This document shows, in pieces, positions 10,812 to 21,441 of a DNA stretch of 64,000 nucleotides. Origin of the DNA: Dipteronia dyeriana. Its lineage: Eukaryota; Streptophyta; Magnoliopsida; Sapindales; Sapindaceae. Numbering within the stretch: the first letter of the stretch is position 1; each line of letters opens with the position of its first letter. The stretch lies in NCBI GenBank assembly GCA_032871835.1, contig CM065299.1:41242706-41306705 (forward strand), written 5' to 3'. The translations under genes and the position numbers were made by a program. The notes beneath the pieces were generated by a model, which was given only the letters and a program-made list of their open reading frames with translations, was not told the DNA's origin and searched no databases.

Positions 10812-12597
10812 ATGACAGGAAACAGAAGCAGTTCCGGGGATATCCAAAAATCTCTAGATAACTTCCATATTGGCAGCACCTCGCGAGATCTCGTTGTAAC
10901 CACGGAGAACCAACCTACATTCCTGGCGGGGATCCAGCAAGTTCCTCCAACCAGTGGAGATCTGGCACAACGTTTCTGAAAAGCGTTGCAACAATTGGTG
11001 GCAGATACAACAAAGGAAGGAGTTGATCTACTGGCTGCAGAGGCACAAATTCATTACCTCCCACCTACGAGGCTTCGTTCAGTTGTAGTAGGGCCATAAC
11101 AAAACGCACCGGAAGTCGGAAGGAACTCTACTTCAATCAATCAGGCTACACGTGAAACCTCTGAAGAGGAACGACCAAGCCAGACTCAGAACCAGGATCA
11201 GACAGTCCGTGCTAGACACCGTAAACATGATCGGCACAGGGATCGGTCGTCATCAGAAGATAGTGATCGGTACCATCGCAAGCGTCATCATGGAATCATA
11301 CGTGAAACCCGGTATCAAAGTGAAGAACTTGAAAGAGGAATGACAATCACCCAACAACTCAACCATCAAGGAAGTCCGGTGGAAACAATGACGTCATAAT
11401 ACAGAGCCTAACTCCAGAAGTCGAGAACAATAGGCGTCAGATAGACGCACTGGTCCGACGTTATGGGTACAACGATTTATCTGATGACGATTCTGACAGT
11501 CCATTCACCAAGGAAATCTTACGGACCCCATTCCCAGAAAGGTTCAAGATGTCGCACGTGGAGCAGTTCAAGAAAGACACAGACCCAAAGTAGCACATCA
11601 AACGCTATAAAAGTGCTATGGCCCATAATGATCCCTTACTGTGTCTCAACTTTCCACAAACTTTATGAGACATGGGCTCAAGATGGTTCGAGAGATTGCC
11701 CCCAGCAAGCATTGAAAGTTTTACTGAACTAAGCAGGAGCACAATTTCTTAGCAATGTTCACAGGAAAAAGTCAGTGGCTTACCTTTCTCAAATAAAGAA
11801 AGGGAAAGATGATTCGCTGAAGAAATATCTGGGGAGATTTGGCCAAGCAGTATCAGAAATTGGAAGTGCAAACGATGAAGCAATAATTGATGCATTCATC
11901 AAAAACCTACAGAATGGACCGCTATCTTTTGATTTAAGAAGAGCCCGTCTGACTAGATTTGGCGATATAATGGACATGGTAGGAGGATATGCACTAGTCG
12001 AAGAAAAAGAGATAGCCATTGGAGGATGCTATATGCATGGAGGAAAACCCGAGAAGGACGTTGAGTCCAAGGTACAGAACCAAAAGGGAAAACAGAAAGG
12101 AAATAGCAAAGAAATGAGCAAGGATGGGGGAAATGGGCGTAATACCGAACAGGCCACGAAAAAAATAGGAGGAGATCTTGGCCATTCTGGAAACAAAGAA
12201 TATGGTACAAGAGCCACACCGTCAATCTCAATTTGCTCGGTGAGATACAACCAAATATTACAGGTTCCACAAGGAAACCGATCATGAGACTTCCAAGTGT
12301 TACCAACTTAGAGATTACATAGAAACCCTCATTCGGGAAAGACATCTACAAGATGTGATCTTGAAAAGGGATGAGAAATCAGAAGCAAAGAAAGAGATCA
12401 GGGTCGATAATAGCTCTGGTCAAAATCAAAGGGCCAGTCCAAAGGCCAATCAAATAACACATACGATCTTTAGAGGACCATCCGCTAGGAGAAGTAACCG
12501 AGAGCGAACACAGGAAATCAGAGAAGCAGTAGAGGCAAGAAATAACTTTGACGTAAACTCGGTCGAACCAGACCCAAAGAGGGTAAAGGAAGGATGA
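10812..12597 (+). pseudogene. gag: E1 gag
   Basis: ATG at 10812 opens MTGNRSSSGDIQKSLDNF. Stops (TGA near 10978, TAA near 11097) and frameshifts interrupt the N-terminal half. A Ser/Arg/His-rich region (RDRSSSEDSDR) and a capsid-type core follow: LNFPQTL, SRWFERLPPASI, MAYLSQIKKGKDDSLKKYLG (11775 on), RARLTRFGDIMDMVGGYALV. The zinc-knuckle region near 12250-12300 reads YRFHKETDHETSKC; the other two copies have CxFHKETGHETSKC, so E1 has lost the first Cys. The C-terminus ends NSVEPDPKRVKEG with TGA at 12595. The product would form the retrotransposon particle; it is not expressible as one chain. Confidence 0.85.
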
Positions 12598-13290
12598 GAC
12601 CTAATAACATTCACAGAAGCAGACTCACACGGTGTCGATGTTCGGCCAAATGATGCATTGGTCATAAGCGCCCAGATTGGTCACTGGGAAGTCAGGAGAA
12701 TCCTGATAGATAATGGAAGCTCAGCTGACATTCTAAATGTAGTTGTCTATGATAAACTCAGGTTAGATCGAAAGGACCTACAACCCTTCCATACCCCACT
12801 CATAGGATTCAAGGGAGTTGAGGCCAGGTCACTCGGGACGGTAAAGCTACCTGTGAGGATTGGAGTGGCACCTTGCTAGAGAACTGTATTGCTCGACTTC
12901 GTGGTGGTAGACTTGGACAATTGGCCATATAATGCACTATTGGGATGACTATTCCTGAATAAAACTAAGGTCGTAACAACCACTTATGCCTTAATGATTA
13001 AATTCCTGGCCGAACAGGGGGTCGGGGTAGTCAAGGGATCCCAAGAGATGGCCCGAAGAGCTAACATGTCAGTATACAAAGACAAGAATGATGAGCAGGT
13101 TTGCACTATAACACGGCCGAGTCAGAACGAAAAGCCACTATCATTCGAATTCGATCCAAGGGAAGAGCCGAATGAATCCAAAACTGAACCGGTCGAAGAA
13201 ATCACCTTGAAAGAAGATGAACCAGACAAAAAGGTCAAGATCGAGGCCAACCTGGGAGAAAGAGTCAAACAAAGCCTCATTGATCTACTT
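12598..13290 (+). pseudogene. pro: E1 protease and linker
   Basis: Retropepsin-type aspartic protease. The active site ILIDNGSSADIL is at 12703-12738 (catalytic Asp at 12709-12711 kept). Then come LRLDRKDLQPFHTPL, LGTVKLPVRIGVAPC, TAG at 12877, LLDFVVVDLDNWPYNALLG, and another stop near 12946 where E2/E3 have GRPFLNK. The acidic linker to RT (12994 on) is open and contains DKKVKIEANLGERVKQSL. Confidence 0.85.
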
Positions 13291-13299
13291 AAAGAATAC

Positions 13300-14530
13300 A
13301 GGGATATGTTCGCTTGGAGTCATGAAGACATGGTCTGGATAGATGCCCGAATAATATCTCACCATCTCACAGTAGACCCGAATGCAAAACTGGTGATACA
13401 AAAGAGAAGATCATTCAATCTCGAAAGAAGTCAGGCAATCAAACAGGAAGTAGAGAAGCTACTTGTTGTAGGATCGATTAGAGAGGTCAATTACCCTCAA
13501 TGGGTGGCTAATGTAGTCCTCGTTCAAAAGAAGAATGGACAGTGGAGGATGTGCGTAGATTTCACAGATCTGAACAAGGCATGCCCGAAAGATAGTTTTC
13601 CACTTCCAATGATAGATTAGTTGGTGGACGCTACATCGGGCCATGAGCTGCTCAGTTTCATGGATGCCTATTCGGGATATAACCAAATCCGGATGAATAA
13701 GACTGACGAAGAAAAAACAGCGTTCACAACTGATAAGGGTTTGTACTATAACACAATAATGCCTTTCGGATTGAAAAATACAGGAGCAACATATCAAAGG
13801 CTAGTCAACAGAATCTTCGCACGGCAAATTGGAAGGAGCATGGAAGTATACATTGATGATATGTTGACCAAGAGCATCACGACAGATAAGCACACTTCAG
13901 ATCTGCGAGAAACATTTGATGTCTTGAGGAGATACCAAATGAAACTAAATCCGAACAAGTGTTTATTCGGGGTTCCTTCAGGAAGATTCCTAGGTTTTCA
14001 AGTTCACCAAAGAGGAATCGAAGTCAACCCTGAGAAAATTCAGGCCCTGCAAAAATGACTTCACCGAGGACACTCAAAGAAGTACAGAGTCTAACATGAT
14101 GCTTGGCTTCCTTGGGTAGATTCATCTCAAAGTCCACAGACAGATGTGCACCTTTTTTTTAAAGTAATTAAAAAAGGGAAATGACTCGAATGGAATGAAG
14201 AGTGCGAGTAGGCATTCTTAAAAATTAAAGAATACCTAGAGCAGACTCTCATCCTTTCAAAACCTTATATGGGAGAGACACTCCATCTGTACTTATCAAT
14301 TACAGAACTAGCGGTCAGTTCAGTTCTAGTTAGAACAAAAGATGGAGTATGGAAGCCAGTATACTATACCAGTAAGGAACTTCTACCAGCCGAGACCAGG
14401 TATTCACAGGCAAAGAAAATAGCCCTAGCATTGGTTTCAGCAGCAAGGAAGCTAAGACCATATTTTCAGGCTCATACGATCTAGGTACTCACTGACTGTC
14501 CATTAAAGCAAATTCTACAGAAGCCAGAGA
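13300..14530 (+). pseudogene. pol: E1 reverse transcriptase and RNase H
   Basis: RT motifs in order: LVVGSIREVNYPQWVANVVL, GQWRMCVDFTDLNKACPKDS, FMDAYSGYNQIRMNK, MPFGLKNTGATYQRLVNR, the catalytic YIDDM at 13849-13863, and GRFLGFQVHQRGIEVNPEK. TAG at 13618-13620 replaces the Gln of IDQLVDA. A lost A in the run at about 14052 shifts the frame before MTSP. TAG at 14209-14211 replaces a Gln (ECE*AFLKIKE). The RNase H connection domain follows: LYLSITELAVSSVLVRT, PVYYTSKELLPAETRYSQ, with TAG near 14482. Confidence 0.9.
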
Positions 14531-14532
14531 TT

Positions 14533-15075
14533 TTGGGAAGACTGGCCAAATGGGCTATCAAGCTAAGTGAATTTGATATCCACTATATCCCCAGAACATC
14601 CGTTAAAGGGCAAGCAGTGGTAAATTTTATAGCAGAGTTCACAGAGCCGAACCTGGAAGCAAAATGGATGTTGGGAAAAATTTTCCTATGGAAATTATAT
14701 GTTTATGGTTCTTCAAACACTCATGGCAGCGGGGCAGGGATCGTAGTATGCACTCTAGAAGGAGATGATGTCGAATGTGTCATGAGATTTGACCTCAAAG
14801 TAACCAACAATCAAACTGAGTACGAGGCGCTACTAGCTGGACTCAGAGTCTGCATAGCTCTCGGGGCAGATGAAGTCGAGATATTCAGCGATTCACAGGT
14901 AGTTGTCAACCAAGTCCCGGACGAGTACCAAGCCAAGGATGAAGGCATGATAGCCTACCATGACATTACAAAACAGCTCCTCCAGAAATTCAAAGAATAT
15001 AAGATTGCCCAGATCCCCAGGGTGGAAAATGAAAAGGCAGACGCATTGTCCAAACTAGCATCAGCAACAACCACA
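14533..15075 (+). pseudogene. E1 second RNase H (plant/archaeal type)
   Basis: Open from 14533: GRLAKWAIKLSEFDIHYIPR, then a second RNase H fold: KLYVYGSSNTHGSGAGIVV, TNNQTEYEALLAGLRVCIAL, EIFSDSQVVVNQV, ENEKADALSKLAS. An extra RNase H after the first is the known signature of the Tat lineage. The first catalytic Asp is Tyr here (14704-14706; E2 and E3 keep VDGSS), so this copy would be inactive. The Glu of EYEALL and the Asp of FSDSQ remain. Confidence 0.85.
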
Positions 15076-15119
15076 ATCAGGCCAAAGACTATTCCGGTTG
15101 CACATCTCCTCAAACCAAA

Positions 15120-16383
15120 CACAGCTGAACCAAGAAACTTAGAAATTTTAGAAATCCGTACAACGCCAGACGGTTGGATGACTCAGCTAAAAAGGTTCCT
15201 GGAAGAAGGCGTGCTCCCGGATGATCCTTTACAAGCAAAACGTATCAGGTATAGATCGGTAAGGTACACATTGGTTAGAGGAGAACTATACAGAAGAGGG
15301 TATTCCAAACACTCCAAAGATGTGTGTCAGAGGAGGATGCATATCGAATATTACAGGAAATCCATGGAGGAGTTTGCAGAAACCACACGGGGGGTAAAAG
15401 TTTGGCACACAAGGTACTCAGGCAAGGCTATTACTGGCCTACTCTGTTCTCAGATGCACAGTAGTGTTCGAAAAGTTGCAATACTTGCCGAAGGATTGTT
15501 AATGACATCCGAAAACCCCCTGAGCAACTCAAGAAACCTCTTTGGATTTAATCGACCCGATGCCAGCTGGGACAGGGGGTGAAGCGAAATATGCTATTGT
15601 AGCCGTTGACTATTTAACTAAGTGGGTAAAAGCTGAAGCATTGGTACATATCACTGAAGCAAACACCACAAATTTCATGAAAAAGAATATACTTTATAGG
15701 TTTGGAGTCTCAAACACTATAATCACTGACAACGACACTCAGTTCGATAACCTGAAATTCAGATAGCTGTGCAAAGAGTACCAAATTGCCAATTACTATG
15801 CCACACCTGCCCACCCTCAAACAAATGGGCAGGTTGAAGCAGTGAACAAAATCATCAAACTCACACTCAAAGCAAAACTAGATGCCAAGAAAGGAAGCTG
15901 GGTTGAAAAGCTTCCCAAAGTATTATGGGTGTATCAGACAACAACGAGAACTTCACCATGAGAGACTCCATACACTTTAACGTCTGGAACAAAAGCTGTT
16001 ATCCCCGTAAAAACGTCATATACATCACCCCGAGTCAGGCTATATGATGAAGATCAGAATGTTGTATGTTGTTACAAAGTCTAGATGAGCTAGAAGAGAA
16101 AAGGGAGAAGTCCCGAATATGAAATATGGCATATGAGCAAAGAGAAGCCCGCCACTACAACTCTCATGTTCGGGTCAGGAAATTCCAGCTAGGAGACCTG
16201 GTACTCAGAAAGGTGTCATTGAATACAAAAAATAAAATTGCAGGTTCCCTGGTTGATAAGTGGGAAGGCCCATACAAAGTCGAAGGAGTAGCTGGCCATG
16301 AAGCGTATTGGATTGCATGACCCAATGGAGGGGTTTTACCCCGACCATGCAATGCCCAATATCTGAAGATTTTCTATGCTTAA
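15120..16383 (+). pseudogene. int: E1 integrase
   Basis: The linker PVAHLLKPNTAEPRNLEIL leads to a decayed zinc-binding region (15290-15480, frameshifted). The core follows from 15542: GLDLI-equivalent DLIDPMPAGTGG, VDYLTKWVKAEAL, IITDNDTQFD (second catalytic Asp kept, Gly to Asp next to it) with TAG at 15764. Then QTNGQVEAVNKIIK (catalytic Glu, 15820-15860), frameshifts, and the C-terminal RKFQLGDLVLRKVSLNTKN and GPYKVEGVAGHEAYWIA module. TAA at 16381 ends pol. This enzyme inserts the cDNA into chromosomes; it is disrupted here. Confidence 0.85.
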
Positions 16384-16919
16384 ATTATTTTTTGTTCTTT
16401 TTTCTAGTCAGGGCAATGATAGTTAGGTTAAATATTAGCTGTGAAATTTAAAACTTTATTGATTTTGCAGTTATGAATAAAAAATCAAACTCGGGATTTC
16501 TGAAAGAAAAGCATCGAAATCGGGATTTCCAAAAGAAAGCATATGATAATAAGAACATATGGAAGACAAGCATGATAATAAGAACATGCAAATAGAATAC
16601 TCGGGACCATTAAAACCCGAATGGATAGAGAAACTCGAAGGAGCATGCCAGTCGAGCAAGGTCAAATGACCTTAGCAAAAAGGCAAACCCGATGCACCAG
16701 CTCGGGACGCTATCGGGAAAAAATTTGGTGAAATGCGTAGCTGTATTAAGCGATTCAAAAAGCTTAACGATTTGGCAAACCCTTGAGCATAAAAACTGGG
16801 GAGACGTCCTCGGTAATGTGTAAGGACTCGAACATATGATCATGGTGAGCCTTGATGTAATGTTCGGGTAGCAACCGTGTATGAAACACAAGTATAAACC
16901 TACTTGCCTGTTTTAAGAT
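16384..16919 (+). other. Conserved non-coding spacer after E1 pol
   Basis: No open frame. Includes a block around 16790-16890 (GGGGAGACGTCC, GATCATGGTGAGCCTTGATG, GCAACCGTGTATGAAAC) that recurs, on the other strand, in E2 (25895-25985) and E3 (35335-35435). Confidence 0.7.
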
Positions 16920-17300
16920 GACTCGGTTAATAATACAAGCCAGTTTAATAAGATACTTGGCATGAAGATTAACAACAGCCAGTTTAATAAGATACTTGGC
17001 ATTATTCGGGTGACAACCGGTTTAATAAGATACTCGGTTAAGTTGCCTGAACATCAGAATTGACCAATTTAATAAGATACTTGGCATGAAGATTGCAACA
17101 GCCAGTTTAATAAGATACTTGGCATTATTCAGATGACAACCGGTTTAATAGGATACTCGATTAAGTTGCCCGAACATCAGAATTAGCCAGTTTAATAAGA
17201 TACTTGGCATTATTTGGATGACAACTGGTTTAATAAGATACTCGGTTAAGTTAGGCGAACATCAGAAATAGCTGGTTCAATAAGATACTCAACAACCATA
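16920..17300 (+). repeat. Tandem repeats between pol and aORF, E1
   Basis: About nine half-units built on TTTAATAAGATACTTGGCAT and TTTAATAAGATACTCGGTTAA, alternating with GAAGATT.., ..TTCGGGTGACAACCGG and CGAACATCAGAAT linkers. Homologous to the blocks at the same place in E2 and E3. Confidence 0.9.
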
Positions 17301-17465
17301 ATCAAGTAAAGAAATTTCGCGAGCAATAAAATCAAACCACCAGGTTTAGAAAGGCTACTCGGAATTTTATTGATCTTTTAAAAGAATAGTTACAAAGTTC
17401 TTTTACAAAAGAATCATTACAAAGAAATCTTTACAAAGAATTGTTAAAAGTACAAAAAAAAAATC

Positions 17466-20421
17466 CTATCTACAAAAATCAGGATTGTAAGGATTGGAGC
17501 TCTTACCAATACCTGGGTCAGGCACCATCTCATACTCTCGGAGCAGACTCTCATTAGAAGGCCAAGAAATCGTGTCAGCCGAATCATCCATCCACTGGCT
17601 GTAATCTTCTTCTGGGATCAGCCCGACATCGAGCACCACACCCTCCATAACCGACTCTTGATTGGCATAAAAGGTCGAGAGGGAATGCTTAAATGAAACC
17701 TCTAAATGCATAGGATGGGGCTCTTTGCCTCGGCTATGGCAGTAAGCCCTCAACTCTTTCATCTGAGTCCAGAGAGATTCCAAGAACCGATCCACATGAT
17801 GTTTGATCGACAGCTCCCGGTTGGTTCGGGCCTTCTCAGTCGCCCTATTCTTAACTTTGAAAAACTCACCAGCTGAAACTAGCCCTTGCTGAAACTCCCG
17901 AATGAGAAAGGCGTCATAGGCAGGGGATCTTTTAAAACAATCCACCCCTTGGACTTCAAGTTCCAGCCTGGCTTCTTTGGACAAGGATTCGACTGTCAGA
18001 GCCTGGCGTTCCAAATCTTCGATCTTCTGCTCATACGCAGACTTGGACTGCTCCGTTTCCTGCTCGGCCTTGAGCATTGATTCTTGGGTAGAAGATAATA
18101 AATTTTAAAGTAGTATAGCCTTCTCTTCTGCCGAAGAAGTCCTCTTCTCAGCCTCCATCTGCTTCACCGGACAGTGGTCGGTGAAAATTTGGGCAGAACC
18201 AACCTCTTGTTGATAAGCCGTTTCGACTCGAGCACGGCTATCCTCACTTTCCTTCAGTTGAGCTTCAAGACGCCTTATTCTATCAGATTGATGTTGCTAC
18301 GTCTGAACCAGCTCAGTGAACTCGTCAACCATCTATAAAAGTTTAATTAAAAAAACCTAGCAAGCAAAAGCGAGCAAAACAATTGAAGTTAAGGATAACT
18401 TACATAAGATGCATCGTTAAAGACGTTGTGAAAACGGTCTGACATAGAGCCATCCCAGAAACAACTCCAGTGGTCTTCCCCGATGAAAGCCTTACCGGAT
18501 GACATCTCCGGCAGCATATTTTAGGGAGAAGGATATGAAGGAACCCCCGAGGGGTTTAGCCTCTTGATCTTCAACCTAAGGGGGATGAGAGCCCCTGTTT
18601 GGCTCCAAAGTTTCCATATCTGCCGAAGCAAGGGAACCCTTGTTCGGCTCCAAATTCTCCACATCTGCCGACGATCTAGTATCAACGGTCGGGGGAATGT
18701 CAGCCACAATATCTTCATCACTGGAGACAATGAAAGAGACCACCCGAGGAACCTTGAGAGGGTGAGTTTGAGAGCTAACTGCCTTCCGCTTCTCAGCCCG
18801 AGAAGGGTGGAAACTGAGATCAGCTGCGAGATCTTCTTGAAAAACATGCCGGAAGGACTCAAAAAAGTCAGAACCTGAAGGTGCGTGGCTTGCGGAGGTG
18901 TTACCTCTATCACCAACATAAGACCACACAACAGGTCCTTCACCAAGACCCTCACTCTGCCTCTCCCCATCATCAGGCAGTTGAGTCGGGTCACTCGGAC
19001 TGCTAGTCCCCCCTACGGTCGGTTGAACAACGTCCTCGGGGACATATTTGGGAACTTGCTCTTCGACCACATCAGGTTCTTCATCAGACTCGGGCGGGGC
19101 AATGCTGTCATTGCTCTGACCAGAAGCATCTTTTCGACTCGCCTAAAGAATAGACATTACTTGGTGAGCCTGAAGATCGCAGACGATGTCCTTATTGTAC
19201 ACTTAGAAGAAAATAGGAACCGTGTCAGAATATAATATCAAAAAATAATAATAGAAAGAGGGTCACAAATATCATTTATATCGTCTGCGGTGGCCCAAAA
19301 TCTGTTTGAAGAAGTTGAACTCTATCATCTTCGACTCAGTAAAGAGATAAGTCTTGATTCTCTTTTCCAGAGTGTGAACTGCTTCCCCGAGTAAGTCTGG
19401 TCAGCTCAGTATCGCTGTAATCAATTTTCTTCATGTTCCATATCTCGGGGGAACATAAAAAATGGGGGACTTTCAACACCGCCCGTGTATCCCTAGATCT
19501 GAGGGTAACTTCAAGACCGAGACTCCCTCCGGTACAAAACGAATTGTTCTTCCAGAACTTGTTGGATGTAGGGAATCCCCATACGAAACCCCTTTTTTTA
19601 GGGTTATCAGAGATATCTGCTCCCCGATTCACCTTTGTCCCCTTAAAGACCCAACAGTATGGTGAATTAGACATAATGATATAGGTTCCTGTCTTGCCAG
19701 ACTGCCTCAGCGTGAAGAAGTGCCTGATTTCACTCGGGGAGGGCGGTGACAAGTTCATCCGGCTGAACATGTGCCACATACATATCAAGATTTTGTAGTT
19801 GTTCGGGGCCAGTTGGGCCAGAGCGATCCTTGCTTCTGCTAGAAACCAGGAGATGAATGGCTGAAAAGGGAGAGTGACGCTACAATAGAGCATGGAGCCA
19901 TAAATCGCCACCATGCCTGGGGAAGGATTTCATACGGCTCTATCACCCGCTGGGATCAGAGTGACCGAATTGGGCAAATCGAATCGGGCATGATACTTCT
20001 CTATTTCATATGGCCCGACCACATTCGGCTCGGTATCAAACCCACTCGGGCAGTCAGCAGAGAAAGTGAGACGAGACGCCTTGAACGTCTCTTCGACATC
20101 GTTCTCGTTGACAGTCTACTCCCTGATCCGAATATCGCCCGAGTTGTGCTTACGAACTTCACTTCTGCTTTGATGTTTTCTCATCCTTCAAAGAGGTACC
20201 CTGTGATCAGAAATGTCAGAATCATAACTAGATGAAGAACTTGATACCGGACTAAAAGTGACGACAGGGTAAAGCCCAGAAAAATCAACTTCTAAAAAGG
20301 GAGGTTCATCAGTAGGGATTTCCCCCAGTAATCTTCTAATGCAGGAAACCAATTGGAAATTCCCACGTTCTAATGCATCAAGAGCGATATTAAAAAGATG
20401 ATGAAGGGAAGATGGCTCCAT
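17466..20421 (-). pseudogene. E1 antisense additional ORF (aORF), putative gypsy-type transposon protein
   Basis: Runs opposite to gag-pol. ATG at 20421 opens MEPSSLHHLFNIALDALERG then NFQLVSCIRRLLGE. The core (19914-19336) contains GSMLYCSVTLPFQPFISWFL, LAPNNYKILICMWHMFSRM and EIRHFFTLRQ, like the PF04195 putative gypsy-type transposon family. Next is an acidic, Ser/Pro-rich linker with a basic EKRKAVS motif (19070-18576). After an intron (18403-18333), a Glu/Lys/Ala-rich coiled coil follows: FKRSPAYDAF, EFQQGLVSAGEFFKVKNRAT, ending PYNPDFCR at 17466. Frameshifts near 20187 and between 19335 and 19070, plus stops in the coiled coil, break it. Its function is unknown. Confidence 0.8.
18333..18403 (-). 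other. Intron in E1 aORF
   Basis: On the minus strand exon GCATCTTAT joins GTAAGTTATCC and the intron ends TTTTATAG before ATGGTTGACGAG. 71 bp. The same position and donor (TAT/GTAAGTT) are found in E2 and E3. Confidence 0.75.
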
Positions 20422-20603
20422 TAAAACTAACCTTGAATAAAATTTGATGCAAGATCTTCAACGGAGAATCGTGACCTTCTGCATAAAGAAATCTGGGTTT
20501 GAGAAATTTTTCTGCTGAGTAAGAATAAACCAACGCTGTCACTCAGTGAGGAATTTAAATAGATGATGGCACAAAACCCTAGGATTCCAGGGCGGGAAAA
20601 CCC
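20422..20603 (-). promoter_or_regulatory. Candidate promoter and leader of the E1 aORF
   Basis: On the minus strand, CCTAGGGTTTTGTGCC (telo-box-like AAACCCTA on the plus strand, about 20576-20583) is followed by TATTTAAATTCC (20562-20551), about 130 bp before the aORF ATG. E2 has TCTAGGGTTTTGTGC and TTCTTTAAATTC at matching positions. Function is inferred from conservation and spacing. Confidence 0.4.
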
Positions 20604-21366
20604 GCAGATGTTGAACAAAACCTACTCAAGGTCAATTGACATCATATACTACTCGGGATCAGTTAACAACACTCGGGACTAGTTAAATGACTTGTCTACT
20701 CGGGATCAAATGATATTAATCGGGACCTGTGGGGTATTATTTTTACTCGGGAAAAATATTAAGAAAACTAAATAAAAAACCTAGCTCTTAGTTCACACTG
20801 ATTAGGTCATTAAATATACGAAGATATCCATATCAAGAAGAAATCCCAATGAGAACAGAATATTGAGCTGGAAGGGTTACCAATCAGGCAACAACTTTAT
20901 TTCTTTTAAAAAGACTACGCTCTCATAAGGAAACAAGCCCAAATTGGACTACATTACTAGAGTCCTATTCGATTTCAATACAAGACTCTGAAACAGGAAA
21001 GAAGACAGTCCGCTTCAAGCAAGTAATCATAATTAAATACAAAGATCTGTTACTTGTACAAAGAAGATTATGGTTCTATAAACATATAAATAGACCCATA
21101 ATCTCACAAAAAAATATATATACAACAATCATAGAAAATACAAAGAGAAAAAAGAGAGATCGAGAGCTTGTAATATTATAATTTCATAGCTGATTTTGGC
21201 TGGGTTGAACATTCAACCACCCGAGGACGTTTCTCCGGTCATCGGAGTGTTACCTCGTAAAAAACTTGTGTCTTGGTTACTTTCTCCTTCCATCTCTCTT
21301 TGAAATTACAGCCGAAATCCAATCCTTGTTGGCTTTTCTGATACAATCCAGAAACCGACGTCAATA
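20604..21366 (+). repeat. 3' LTR of E1 (5'-truncated)
   Basis: Begins at the GCAGATGTTGAAC equivalent of 9999 in the 5' LTR, so 122 bp are missing. Ends GACGTCAATA (terminal CA mutated to TA) followed by ATATT, the target duplication. Confidence 0.9.
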
Positions 21367-21371
21367 ATATT

Positions 21372-21441
21372 AATATGTATTATTAATATATATATATATA
21401 TAAATTGATATTTAATATTAATATATATATATATATATATT
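21372..21441. repeat. TA-rich piece of T between E1 and E2
   Basis: Only A/T with a few G and C; (TA)n at 21391-21440. It ends ATATT immediately before the E2 LTR. Confidence 0.8.

Larger units (their letters stand above)
9877..21366 (+). mobile_element. Tat-lineage Ty3/gypsy retrotransposon E1
   Basis: 5' LTR 9877-10762, primer-site region, gag, protease, RT/RNase H, second RNase H, integrase, spacer, tandem repeats, antisense ORF, 3' LTR 20604-21366. Target duplication ATATT at 9872-9876 and 21367-21371. About 11.5 kb. The dual RNase H and the antisense extra ORF are hallmarks of the Tat/Retand group. A deletion removed the first ~122 bp of the 3' LTR plus several hundred bp of the adjoining internal region, compared with E2. 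All genes carry stops or frameshifts. Confidence 0.9.

Noticed and set aside
11953..12345. Minus-strand ORFs with hydrophobic stretches suggesting membrane proteins
   Set aside because: Antisense to E1 gag; Lys/Glu-rich sense codons read as Phe/Leu/Ser-rich on the other strand.
18885..19235. 116-codon plus-strand ORF in E1
   Set aside because: Antisense to the aORF linker; Ser/Pro-rich sense sequence produces the open frame.
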